8,369 nucleotides of DNA, from positions 1-8,369 of the forward strand of contig WRCL01000061.1 of assembly GCA_009783975.1 (NCBI GenBank). The letters run 5' to 3'. Each line of letters opens with the position of its first letter. Positions within the stretch are counted from its first letter, which is position 1. The translations under genes and the position numbers were made by a program. A model generated the notes under the pieces. That model made no database searches and was not told the origin of the DNA. It saw only the letters and a program-made list of their open reading frames with translations. Shown piece after piece: positions 1 to 6,296 of the stretch. The stretch comes from Micrococcales bacterium (GTDB lineage Bacteria > Actinomycetota > Actinomycetes > Actinomycetales > Cellulomonadaceae).

Positions 1-81
1 AAACGGTAGGTCGCCGGGTACTGGCTCTTCCTCGTCATCAGCGTCAGGGACGAAGGTGAACTCTGGCCGCTCGACGAGCTC
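1..81 (-). other. Continuation of the P-loop NTPase reading frame beyond the frameshift
   Basis: In the frame restored by ignoring one 7-bp copy, this stretch reads KELVERPEFTFVPDADD and then an acidic run ending GDLPF at the edge, with no stop. It is probably the interrupted middle of the NTPase gene. There are too few residues to prove homology. Confidence 0.6.
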
Positions 82-1954
82 TTTCCACTTTCCACGTGTG
101 CCGGCGCAAGAAGTCCGCATCAGCCTGGTTTCTGCGGAGCGCAGCCTCGTCGGTATCGATCGACCGCGCATGCCAGTGCTCGGTGTCCAGGACGGAACCC
201 AGAAGCTTCTCGAGGACCCGCACGGACAAGGTGACGTCGCTGGGAGCGTTCGGGCGCGGACTCGTCAGCCGCAGGCTGATCGAACCGTTGTTGGCTACAA
301 GCTCTCGCCAGAAGGCTGCTGTTTCAAGCTCGTCGCTCACGGGCGAGCCGTCGACAGCCACGGTCCCGTTCACGGCAATGCCTGGTGCGTCAACCAGGGC
401 TTGAACCAGGTCGCGAAACCGCTTCGCGAGATCGGCGGCATGCTCATCCGCGCCGGTCTGTCTCTCGATACGCGTGCGCAGCGAGGCGGACTCGCTGTGC
501 AGCCGACGGAGGTTCTGTCCGACCAGCGCCCTCCATGTCTCGTGGAGCCGGTCCAGCGAGCTGGTGCCGAGCCGGATGTCCTCGAAGTCGCCCACGTGCA
601 TGTTCTTGTACAGGACCATCGCGAACAGCCGCTCGGCGTCCAGCCCGTGCACCGGGTCCGGCACGTCCAGGAGGCGGTCCCTGAACACCTCGTACTCGTT
701 GACGATGTTGTGGACCAGGCGCATGTCCGCGACATAGCGCCCCGCCAAGCTGACGAGGTCCTTGGACAGCTCGTGCCCACGCGATCTGAGCCGGGCGTGC
801 AGGAGGTCACGGGCGTTCTTGTGGGTGATGAACGGCACCACCGGGACGACCAGCTCGAAGAACTTGGTGCGGTTGGCCCTGACGAGCTCGGCCCGGCACT
901 CGTCCGAGACGGCGAGTTTCTCGTCGCGACCGAGGTTCTCGAACGCGCTGTCCTTGACGGCGTACACGAACCTGATGCTGCGGCGGCGAGGCTGGGGGTC
1001 GCACCTGAGCACCCGGGACGCAGCGGTGACGACCTGCTCGGTCCACGAGTGGTCAGTGGGTACGCCGTTCAGGAGGCGGTTGAGGGAGCGCAGCGACTCG
1101 AAGATGTGCGGGTCGTCGAAGCGGTCGAGGTCTTCCAGGACGACGATGTCGATCTTCGGGTTCGTCTGGAAGTAGTAGACGATCTCGTCGAGATACTCGT
1201 CGAAATAACTCGACGAGCGCGGCGGGAGGGTGATCGTGGCAGGCCCGGCCGTGACCGTCTCGATCCTCAAGCGTCCGTGCAGGAGCAGCCGGGCAAGCAG
1301 CACCACGAGCCAGGCGGCACCGACGACGACCACCCACGACACGACCGAGCGGAGCGCGCGCGACAGGTCCGGGACCGGGAGAGTGAAGCCGAGCCGCTCC
1401 AGCACCGGCACGTCGAGCCCCGCGACGACCAGGACGGCGAGGGCTAGCACGCCAACGATCAGAGCAACGACAACCTCGCTGCTGGTGCGGAGCCGCGCGA
1501 TGCGGTGGAACCGCGACTGCGGGGCCTTCGAGGGGCTCTGCCGGTAGAGCAGCTGCTTGACGATCTCCTTCTGGATGCGGTTCGTCGTCGTGCCAGCCGC
1601 CGGGTTGCTGTCGGCCCCAGGAACGACCGGCGCCGGCTCGACCCCCAGCGACGGCACGGAGATCTCGACGACGCGGCCGGGGTACTCCTCGGCGATCTTG
1701 CGTAGGACGCTGCTCTTGCCCGTGCCGTACGCACCGGCAAGCGCAATATTGCGAACGTCGGGCTGCTCATCGATTGCACGCCTGAGGATCTCGATGTAGA
1801 CACCGTGCTGTTCGGGCGAGAACGCCGGTGCGAGGCTCTCGAACTTCGGCGTGACTCGTCGCGTGCCCTCGGGTTCATCCACGCGCCTGACGCTATCGGG
1901 GCGGGCCAGCACGGTCACGAGACGGGCTGGGTGATACTTCCCCGGCCCGGTCAC
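44..1954 (-). CDS. YobI/KAP-type membrane P-loop NTPase, frameshifted N-terminal part
   Basis: Reads as a large P-loop NTPase of the YobI/KAP type, which bind NTP at the cytoplasmic face of the membrane; the physiological role is not established here. Walker A is GAYGTGKS at residues 74-81. The stretch IQKEIVKQLLY (127-137) follows. Two hydrophobic segments at about 161-181 and 203-224 sit between Walker A and Walker B, as in KAP NTPases. Walker B is IDIVVLEDLDRF (268-279). Family members as I recall them are much longer than these 636 aa. The frame closes early because of a 7-bp duplication at 82-95; without it, translation continues past the left edge. The start is uncertain: GTG at 1954 gives the longest frame, but GTG codons at 1918, 1912 and 1882 also fit, none has a good ribosome site, and the conserved core starts only near residue 35. 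It begins 7 nt after the nucleotidyltransferase pseudogene and may share its transcript. Confidence 0.8.
   Translation of the reverse strand: MTGPGKYHPARLVTVLARPDSVRRVDEPEGTRRVTPKFESLAPAFSPEQHGVYIEILRRAIDEQPDVRNIALAGAYGTGKSSVLRKIAEEYPGRVVEISVPSLGVEPAPVVPGADSNPAAGTTTNRIQKEIVKQLLYRQSPSKAPQSRFHRIARLRTSSEVVVALIVGVLALAVLVVAGLDVPVLERLGFTLPVPDLSRALRSVVSWVVVVGAAWLVVLLARLLLHGRLRIETVTAGPATITLPPRSSSYFDEYLDEIVYYFQTNPKIDIVVLEDLDRFDDPHIFESLRSLNRLLNGVPTDHSWTEQVVTAASRVLRCDPQPRRRSIRFVYAVKDSAFENLGRDEKLAVSDECRAELVRANRTKFFELVVPVVPFITHKNARDLLHARLRSRGHELSKDLVSLAGRYVADMRLVHNIVNEYEVFRDRLLDVPDPVHGLDAERLFAMVLYKNMHVGDFEDIRLGTSSLDRLHETWRALVGQNLRRLHSESASLRTRIERQTGADEHAADLAKRFRDLVQALVDAPGIAVNGTVAVDGSPVSDELETAAFWRELVANNGSISLRLTSPRPNAPSDVTLSVRVLEKLLGSVLDTEHWHARSIDTDEAALRRNQADADFLRRHTWKVERARRAARVHLRP
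82..95. repeat. 7-bp tandem duplication that breaks the P-loop NTPase frame
   Basis: TTTCCAC occurs twice with no gap, at 82-88 and 89-95 (GTGGAAA twice on the coding strand). With both copies the protein ends RRHTWKVERARRAARVHLRP and stops at 44-46. Removing one copy gives HTWKELVERPEFTFVPDA and an open frame to base 1. The repeat is seen directly; that it is a recent duplication is inference. Confidence 0.85.
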
Positions 1955-1961
1955 CGGTTCG

Positions 1962-2653
1962 TCAGGAGGTCAGGATCCGTAGCGTGTCCTGGCCTTGTTG
2001 CTGGGCGGCGTCGGTCAGCAGGAGCCAGGCGTCGTGCGACGGGTCTGCGAGGGCGTCGCGGATGCATCCGAGCCCCGTAGGTGGGCACGTGTCCCACGGT
2101 GGTCGGTGACGAGGGACGCCAGCAGGGCGGCATCGCGCAGGTGGCGGTCACGGTCCCGGGTCGGTCTTGTAGGCCGCTGCTTTGAGGACGAGGCCTCCGA
2201 GCAGGTCAGGCACGACAAGCTCGACCTGCGTGTCACCGTCTACGACCGTGACGGGTTGGGCGCGGGCCGCCGTCGCCATGGCCGGATAGCCGGACAGCCG
2301 TGGTCACCGGTGCTTGGGCAGGTGATCGGCGACCATCAGGTCGACAACTCTGCGTCACGTCGCAGCCGGTGCGCCGGGGCACGGTCCCAGCCAGGTGGAA
2401 CTACCTCGAAACCGATGTGCTGCAGCTGGCTCGCCACGGCGGTCATCGTGACGTCAGCAGACATGACGTCGACCAGAGCATCGACGTCGACGGTCGGGCG
2501 AACCTCCGCGACGCCCGCGAGCCGGGCGTGGAGCTGGACCATCAGCCCGTCGACCAGCATCCACGAACCGACCGGGAGCACACGTGCGATCTCGACGACC
2601 AGCGGCCACGGTGCCGCCCAGCCGCCAGGCGGGGCGATCAGCGTCTGGTTCAT
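1962..2653 (-). pseudogene. AbiEii/MenT-type nucleotidyltransferase, degraded copy (unit 1)
   Basis: Only the first 105 residues (2653-2336) are open. They start with ATG in an ATGA overlap with the upstream HTH gene and contain the nucleotidyltransferase core: PPGGWAAPWP, LVDGLM (35-36 are DG where the second copy has GG) and RPTVDVD with acidic D56 and D58. Alignment with the copy at 6076-6828 recovers the rest in other frames: VDLMVADHLPKH after a frameshift near 2346-2350; a nonsense TGA at 2306-2304; GGLVLKAAAYKTD; a frameshift in CCCGGG at 2155-2160; RHLRDAALLASL; a frameshift near 2064-2068; then RDALADPSHDAWLLL and a final TGA at 1964-1962. The reconstructed length, about 230 codons, suits this family. 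In such systems the enzyme is the toxin, modifying RNA (MenT) or acting with GTP (AbiEii). This copy should be inactive. Confidence 0.8.
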
Positions 2654-3300
2654 CGAAGCAGCCTTCCCAAGGCACGCAGACCAGCCGCGCGCTCCCGGGT
2701 CTCGTACGACTCGGCCAGGTCGACTGCCACGACCGCCTCAGGCATCGCGGCACGCCCGTGCAGGACGGTCGAGAACGAGGTCACGCGAACCGTGGCGTTA
2801 CCCCGCGGATCGGCCACCATGTGCAGCCTGGAGCACAGTGCCGACCACGCTGGCTCGTCGCAGTAGCCCTCGACGCCAGACGAGACAGCCAGGTCGACCG
2901 TGCCGCCGTCGGACAGCACCAGCGCGGCACGCAGGTCGTCGACGAACGACTCGCTGACCCGGCACCGGACCAGCACCGCACGGCGTCGGCACACCTGCAC
3001 CAGCTCCTCGGCGTCGATGTCCCGCAACCGTTCCGCCAGCCGTGACCTGGTTCGGCTGTCCAACCACGGCGCGTCAAGACCAGACAGCAACCACAGGGCG
3101 CCCCAGGCAGTCGCCGCTTCCCACGGCCGTCCGCGTCCGGGACGCGACCGGGCCAACGCGTTGACAGCCAGCGCGTCGAGCAGCCACGCGTCACCAGCAG
3201 TCCGTCGGCCAGACAGCTCCCCGGCGGCGATCAGACGCTGCACCTGACGCTGGGAGACACCCAGCCGCGCAGCTGCGTCAGCTGTCGTCGTCTCGGTCAT
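2650..3300 (-). CDS. HTH regulator / AbiEi-like antitoxin candidate (unit 1)
   Basis: A 216-aa protein with an N-terminal excisionase/MerR-like helix-turn-helix, TADAAARLGVSQRQVQRLIAAGEL (about 6-29), then a 150-residue region ending in an alpha-helical stretch (MPEAVVAVDLAESYETRERA). Its stop overlaps the nucleotidyltransferase start as ATGA, which implies translational coupling. A DNA-binding protein encoded just before an AbiEii-type enzyme is the AbiEi/AbiEii (type IV toxin-antitoxin) layout, so I infer an antitoxin and autorepressor; no AbiEi domain is proved from sequence alone. It shares HTH, TAWGA.xLLSG and DLAES..xRERxAG with the 6825-7487 protein. The ATG at 3300 sits 7 nt after a -10-like GACTAT, so it is probably leaderless. 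The frame is intact although its partner gene is broken. Confidence 0.8.
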   Translation of the reverse strand: MTETTTADAAARLGVSQRQVQRLIAAGELSGRRTAGDAWLLDALAVNALARSRPGRGRPWEAATAWGALWLLSGLDAPWLDSRTRSRLAERLRDIDAEELVQVCRRRAVLVRCRVSESFVDDLRAALVLSDGGTVDLAVSSGVEGYCDEPAWSALCSRLHMVADPRGNATVRVTSFSTVLHGRAAMPEAVVAVDLAESYETRERAAGLRALGRLLR

Positions 3301-3307
3301 GCCATAT

Positions 3308-3336
3308 ATAGTCGCTTGTGCGACCTAATGTGTCCA
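3308..3336 (-). promoter_or_regulatory. Promoter of the unit-1 HTH gene, leaderless
   Basis: On the minus strand, TGGACA (3336-3331), a 17-nt spacer and GACTAT (3313-3308) are followed by 7 nt and the ATG at 3300. That spacing would start the transcript at or next to the start codon. The -10 keeps only the key A and final T of TANNNT; an overlapping TATATA could serve instead. Confidence 0.5.
3311..3324. promoter_or_regulatory. Palindromic operator candidate in the unit-1 minus-strand promoter
   Basis: GTCGC-TTGT-GCGAC is a perfect inverted repeat lying between the -35 and -10 boxes of the HTH gene promoter and touching the -10. The place suits autorepression by the HTH protein or by the divergent excisionase-type protein. 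The arms are only 5 bp. Confidence 0.45.
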
Positions 3337-3369
3337 GCTCCAGTACGGATCACACCGGCGAACTGGGGT

Positions 3370-3387
3370 GCACAACTGGCCCTGTGC
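3370..3387. promoter_or_regulatory. Second inverted repeat, upstream of the plus-strand gene
   Basis: GCACA (3370-3374) and TGTGC (3383-3387) are perfect 5-bp arms around 8 nt. The right arm covers the expected -35 region of the plus-strand promoter. Weak alone, but the unit-2 control region also has a palindrome at this place. Confidence 0.3.
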
Positions 3388-3405
3388 TGTCTGCGCACCA
3401 GGCGG

Positions 3406-3411
3406 TACGAT
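3406..3411 (+). promoter_or_regulatory. -10 box for leaderless start of the unit-1 excisionase-type gene
   Basis: TACGAT matches TANNNT and ends 7 nt before the ATG at 3419, the spacing expected of a leaderless actinobacterial transcript. It favours 3419 over the in-frame ATG at 3410. The -35 is poor (TGTGCT at 3383-3388). Confidence 0.55.
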
Positions 3412-3418
3412 GGGTTCC

Positions 3419-3778
3419 ATGTCGCATGATCTGATCACGTTGTCTCCCGAGGACGTCCGTCGGGACGCCTCTGCTGCCTTGCCGGGGTGGGCCGTCCGGG
3501 TGGTGGAACAGATCCGTCGGGCGGCCGCCTCCGGCCAGACGGTGACGGTGGTGTCCGAAGAACAGATGCTGTCGCCAGAGCAGGTCGCCCAGCGGCTGAA
3601 CATGCACCGTTCCACAGTGGTGCGCAAGATCACCGCAGGCCAGATCCAGGCGGTGAAGGTGGGCAACCGGCACCGCGTGCCCTACTCAGAGTTCCTGCGC
3701 TACCAGGACGTCGTGCTCGGAGCCCTGGCACGTGCGGCAGGCCCTGAGATCGAGGCGGAGCTCTTCGGTGACGAATGA
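3419..3778 (+). CDS. Excisionase-type HTH protein, antitoxin candidate of PIN pair (unit 1)
   Basis: A 119-aa protein with a central helix-turn-helix of excisionase (HTH_17) type: LSPEQVAQRLNMHRSTVVRK, then TAGQIQAVKVGNRHRVP, where KVGNRHR is the usual basic hairpin after the recognition helix. An acidic tail (EIEAELFGDE) may contact the toxin. It overlaps the PIN gene by 11 nt, the common antitoxin-toxin order, so I infer that it represses the pair and neutralises the PIN protein. In the 37 residues around the HTH, 21 are identical by hand count to the 7609-7962 protein. The start at 3419 is set by a TACGAT -10 and by agreement with the second copy; the frame is open from 3368 but the added residues have no counterpart. 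Confidence 0.82.
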   Translation: MSHDLITLSPEDVRRDASAALPGWAVRVVEQIRRAAASGQTVTVVSEEQMLSPEQVAQRLNMHRSTVVRKITAGQIQAVKVGNRHRVPYSEFLRYQDVVLGALARAAGPEIEAELFGDE

Positions 3779-4442
3779 GCCACTACTGATCTTTCTCGAC
3801 GCCAACGTCCTGGCGAAGCCCTTGACACGGACGCTCGTCCTGAGGTGCCAGACCAGCGGCTACACCGCGGCGTGGAGCCAGGCGGCAGAAGACGAGGCGA
3901 ACCGGCACCTACGACCAGGGCAGACCCACCTGGACCAGGTTCGGGGTCTTGCAGACCTGCTGCTCAGCGCCACTGGAGAGGTGTCAGGCAGATTCTTGGG
4001 CACGCCCGCCGGAGATCGGCAGATCCTTGCCGACTCGCACATGCTCGGCGCGACGTTCTTGGTCACCGAGGATGTCGACGACTTCGTCGTCGAAGACCTG
4101 GCCGCCGCAGGCATGAGTGCAGCCAACCCAGACCTGTTCCTCGCAGAACGGACGACTGTCCAGGCATACCAGACGGCGTTGCACGACATCACCGACGGAA
4201 TGTCCAACCCGGCACGCACCCCGGAGCAGCTGCATGCCAGCATCGCGCGCCAGCACCCTCGTCTCTTCACCCGGCACGCGTCGTTGTACGACGTCACACC
4301 CCAGGCTTCTGAGCATCGCAGACCAGCGGTCGTGTTCCGCGGGACCACGTGCCTGCGATGTCTCGCCACCCCCTCAGATCCCGTCGGCCAGGAAGGTCTG
4401 TGCTCGGCGTGTACGGGCCGCAGCGAGCGAAGTCGGCCCTGA
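3768..4442 (+). CDS. PIN-domain ribonuclease toxin candidate with C-terminal CxxC pairs (unit 1)
   Basis: A 224-aa PIN-type protein. FLDANVLAKP gives the first catalytic aspartate (D11); E43 in EDEANRHL, D83 in DRQILAD and the TEDVDDF motif (100-106) supply the other acidic residues of a VapC-like Mg-dependent RNase. The family core is about 130-140 residues; here about 80 more follow, including C195-x2-C198-x13-C212-x2-C215, which looks like a small zinc ribbon. GTG at 3768 is preferred: GGAG lies 8 nt upstream, it overlaps the antitoxin stop by 11 nt, and the longer frame from 3732 adds only arginine- and serine-rich residues. The 3' end overlaps the convergent gene by 69 nt. RNase activity is expected from family knowledge; the target is unknown. 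Confidence 0.8.
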   Translation: MTNEPLLIFLDANVLAKPLTRTLVLRCQTSGYTAAWSQAAEDEANRHLRPGQTHLDQVRGLADLLLSATGEVSGRFLGTPAGDRQILADSHMLGATFLVTEDVDDFVVEDLAAAGMSAANPDLFLAERTTVQAYQTALHDITDGMSNPARTPEQLHASIARQHPRLFTRHASLYDVTPQASEHRRPAVVFRGTTCLRCLATPSDPVGQEGLCSACTGRSERSRP

Positions 4443-4904
4443 CACTGACGCAGGCGATTTTCCCCAGGCTCTGGGCGATTCCATACCGGCGACGGGGGCG
4501 TGGTCGTCCTGGCCGCCGAGCTCCTCGTGCGCGCGTCCGACCCACCAGCGCTGCCGGTCCTGCGACGACATCCCCGGCGGGATCGCGGTGGTCGCGGGCA
4601 CGTCGTCGTCGCCAAAGGTGGCGTCGAAATCTGCTGCCACCTGGCCGTGCGGACAGAACCACTCATCCACGAGCTCGTCGACGGGTGCCGATCGCCACGG
4701 GAGCGGCGGCAGCACAGCCGCCGGGTACCAGCGCTGCCACGCCGGTTCAGGCGCCGCGTCGGGTCCGGCGAGGTACGAGGCGCCCAGCAGCGCGTTGGTG
4801 TCACCGGTCTGGATCTGTTCCGAAGCTGTCGACAGCACCCACACCTGGCCGTGCAGCACTGGCAACTGGTGAACCAGCTCAGACAGCCCATGGATGACCT
4901 GCAC
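4374..4904 (-). CDS. Hypothetical protein, 176 aa
   Basis: I do not recognise this protein. It begins with helical and strand-like segments (LPVLHGQVWVLSTASEQ), has W- and P-rich stretches (PAWQRWYPAAVLPPLPW), VDELVDEWFCPHGQV and a conserved-looking RWWVGRAHEELGGQDD near residue 120-135. The last 30-40 residues are low-complexity and lie antisense to the PIN gene end, so the natural C-terminus may have been replaced or extended. GTG at 4904 follows TAGGCT (4916-4911) by 6 nt, which fits a leaderless start. No signal peptide or membrane segment is seen. Confidence 0.6.
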   Translation of the reverse strand: MQVIHGLSELVHQLPVLHGQVWVLSTASEQIQTGDTNALLGASYLAGPDAAPEPAWQRWYPAAVLPPLPWRSAPVDELVDEWFCPHGQVAADFDATFGDDDVPATTAIPPGMSSQDRQRWWVGRAHEELGGQDDHAPVAGMESPRAWGKSPASVSGPTSLAAARTRRAQTFLADGI

Positions 4905-4910
4905 GGGAGA

Positions 4911-4916
4911 AGCCTA
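4911..4916 (-). promoter_or_regulatory. -10 box for the 176-aa hypothetical gene
   Basis: TAGGCT on the minus strand matches TANNNT and ends 6 nt before GTG at 4904. No convincing -35 is seen 17-18 nt further upstream. Confidence 0.35.
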
Positions 4917-4946
4917 GCTAGTGTCCGGTGACACCAGCATCGCCTG

Positions 4947-5216
4947 TCAGAAGAGGTGGTTCGGGCCGATGTACAGGACGTGGACCGTCACGTCCTGCTC
5001 TCGCCACAGGACCATCTGGTCACCGACGGCGAAGCCCCAGACGACGCGGTCGTCGCCTTGCGGGACGAGGCTGTGGCGATGGTTCGGTGCGGCCGATGGG
5101 TCGTCCTCGAGCCTGTCGAGGGCGGTCTCGACGCGCTCGGCAGCACGTGGATCGTCGGGGAGCAAAACCCCCAGGTACTCGTCAGCGAGGGGATCTAGGA
5201 CGAGTGGCAGTGCCAT
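4947..5216 (-). CDS. Small RelE/ParE-like protein
   Basis: An 89-aa protein when started at ATG 5216; a GTG at 5228 would add four residues. Helical residues (DDPRAAERVETALDRLEDDP) are followed by strand-like segments VVWGFAVGDQMVLW and VTVHVLYIG, the order and size of RelE/ParE-fold toxins. No catalytic triad can be assigned with certainty, so this is a fold-level guess. RelE-type toxins cleave mRNA at the ribosome and ParE-type toxins act on gyrase. It lies head to head with the RHH antitoxin-like gene at 5292 rather than downstream of it, which is unusual. No clear ribosome site is visible. Confidence 0.5.
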   Translation of the reverse strand: MALPLVLDPLADEYLGVLLPDDPRAAERVETALDRLEDDPSAAPNHRHSLVPQGDDRVVWGFAVGDQMVLWREQDVTVHVLYIGPNHLF

Positions 5217-5239
5217 GGCGCAACCCACACGACAGATGG

Positions 5240-5268
5240 TTGACGGTACTTTGGTACTCGCCTACTCT
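5240..5268 (+). promoter_or_regulatory. Promoter of the RHH antitoxin-like gene with direct-repeat operator
   Basis: TTGACG (5240-5245), a 17-nt spacer and TACTCT (5263-5268) form a near-consensus promoter. The spacer contains GGTACT-TT-GGTACT (5245-5258), paired half-sites as RHH repressors often use. GAGGGAGG at 5281-5288 is a strong ribosome site before ATG 5292. Confidence 0.65.
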
Positions 5269-5291
5269 GGTTCTGTCTCTGAGGGAGGGCC

Positions 5292-5546
5292 ATGGCTGTA
5301 GCACCGATCAAGGTCGACGCGGCGACCGATCAACTCGTGTCGCACGCGGCGCACTTCTTGTCGCGCTCAAAGAAGGACATCGTCGATGCCGCCGTGCGCG
5401 AGTACGTCGATGCCCACCGCGAGGAGATCAACGCTGGGATCAAGACCGCGCTCGACCAGTTTGACGGCACCGACGCCACCGCTGTCTCGCTGATGACCGG
5501 CCTGAGCGCCGCCGAGATCGACGACCTCGGCGGTCTTCCGCAGTAG
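5292..5546 (+). CDS. Ribbon-helix-helix antitoxin-like protein
   Basis: An 84-aa protein. PIKVD (5-9) as the DNA-contacting strand, followed by helices at about 10-24 and 27-44 (KKDIVDAAVREYVDAHREEI), fits a CopG/ParD/VapB-type RHH domain. The C-terminal half (LSAAEIDDLGGLP) is acidic, as in toxin-binding tails. The promoter carries direct repeats suited to autoregulation. The partner is unclear: the RelE-like gene is divergent, and the downstream gene begins 10-40 nt away but does not look like a known toxin. Start ATG is backed by a strong ribosome site. Confidence 0.7.
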   Translation: MAVAPIKVDAATDQLVSHAAHFLSRSKKDIVDAAVREYVDAHREEINAGIKTALDQFDGTDATAVSLMTGLSAAEIDDLGGLPQ

Positions 5547-5572
5547 GGTTCAGCGGTGTCGGTCGGTGCGCC

Positions 5573-5578
5573 TATGGT
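5573..5578 (+). promoter_or_regulatory. -10 box upstream of the 5586 start
   Basis: TATGGT matches TANNNT and ends 7 nt before ATG 5586, again the leaderless spacing. No good -35 is present, and the gene could also be read from the RHH promoter. Confidence 0.35.
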
Positions 5579-5585
5579 GATCACC

Positions 5586-6296
5586 ATGTCCCGAACCGCA
5601 GCCGGTGTCCGGCCCACTAGACGCTGCCTGGTTGATCTCGACCTCGCTCCGCCCGACCTGGGCCTGCCGCTCGACGAGATCGACGACCCGGTCGTGGCTG
5701 CCGCCCAGCTGGTCCCGCAACGGCGCGATGCGGGCGCCGCCGAACGTGTCGTGTCGCTGAGCGACCGCGTGTGGTTCAAGGTCAAGACCGGAGATCGGCG
5801 GGCGATCGTCACCCAGCTGCGTGACGGCGACCGGCCGGTCGACCTTCCACCGCAGATCGGCGCCTGGTGGATCGGCGCGGCAGGCGGTCGGCAAGACGAC
5901 AGCCCGCAGCGCGACTTCTACGCCTCGGTCAAGCGCCAGGCCACCATAGGCAAGACCGTCACCACCGAGCACCTCCTGCCGGTCGACTGGGACTTCAGAC
6001 GCCTGCTCGCCGAGAACGCCCTCGCCTGGCGTCGGCAGATGCGGCGCCTGGTCATCCGCCTGGTTGCGACGTCGCTCACGACCGGCGACGTCGCGATAGC
6101 CGGGAACGGTCCGACCCCGCGATCTGCTCGCGGTCGGTGCGGGGGTCGTCGATCGCGGACAGCGGCAGCGCGGCGTCCTGGAGATGGCGCTCCTTGCTGG
6201 GCCACAGGACGGAATCCGCGGCCAGGCAGGGGCGGTGGTCACCGCGCTGACCGACACCTGGGGCACGGGAGTCGGTCTGGTACGCGGCAGCCTTGA
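5586..6296 (+). CDS. Unrecognised protein, 3' end apparently replaced
   Basis: I do not recognise a named function. The first 170 or so residues look like real protein: RVWFKVKTGDRRAIVTQL, IGAWWIGAAGGRQDDSPQRDF and LLPVDWDFRRLLAENALAWRR, followed by a hydrophobic helix-like RRLVIRLVATSL. After about base 6098 the frame becomes arginine-, glycine- and proline-rich residues that are just the antisense of the nucleotidyltransferase gene, so the true C-terminus seems lost. GTG 5556 and ATG 5574 are alternative starts; 5586 is favoured by a -10 box 7 nt upstream. It lies 39 nt after the RHH gene on the same strand. Confidence 0.55.
   Translation: MSRTAAGVRPTRRCLVDLDLAPPDLGLPLDEIDDPVVAAAQLVPQRRDAGAAERVVSLSDRVWFKVKTGDRRAIVTQLRDGDRPVDLPPQIGAWWIGAAGGRQDDSPQRDFYASVKRQATIGKTVTTEHLLPVDWDFRRLLAENALAWRRQMRRLVIRLVATSLTTGDVAIAGNGPTPRSARGRCGGRRSRTAAARRPGDGAPCWATGRNPRPGRGGGHRADRHLGHGSRSGTRQP
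6066..6094. repeat. Twin 10-bp palindromes forming a possible hairpin at a convergent junction
   Basis: GCGACGTCGC occurs at 6066-6075 and 6085-6094, 9 nt apart. Each copy is its own reverse complement, so together they can also pair as a 10-bp stem with a 9-nt loop. The nucleotidyltransferase stop codon (6076-6078) lies in the loop. No T-tract follows on either strand, so a terminator role is only possible. Confidence 0.5.

Noticed and set aside
56..1447. 463-codon plus-strand open frame
   Set aside because: Antisense to the P-loop NTPase; no recognisable motif, and the minus strand has Walker A, Walker B and membrane segments.
1970..1976. AGGAGGTC-like ribosome site on the plus strand near 1970
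   Set aside because: No gene starts downstream on that strand; it lies at the end of a minus-strand pseudogene.
1995..2957. 320-codon plus-strand open frame
   Set aside because: Low-complexity antisense of the nucleotidyltransferase pseudogene and HTH gene.
3860..4891. 343-codon minus-strand open frame
   Set aside because: Arginine- and serine-rich shadow across the PIN gene and the 176-aa gene, both of which show better protein features.
5550..6266. 238-codon minus-strand open frame
   Set aside because: Antisense to the 5586 gene; composition is typical of a high-GC shadow frame.
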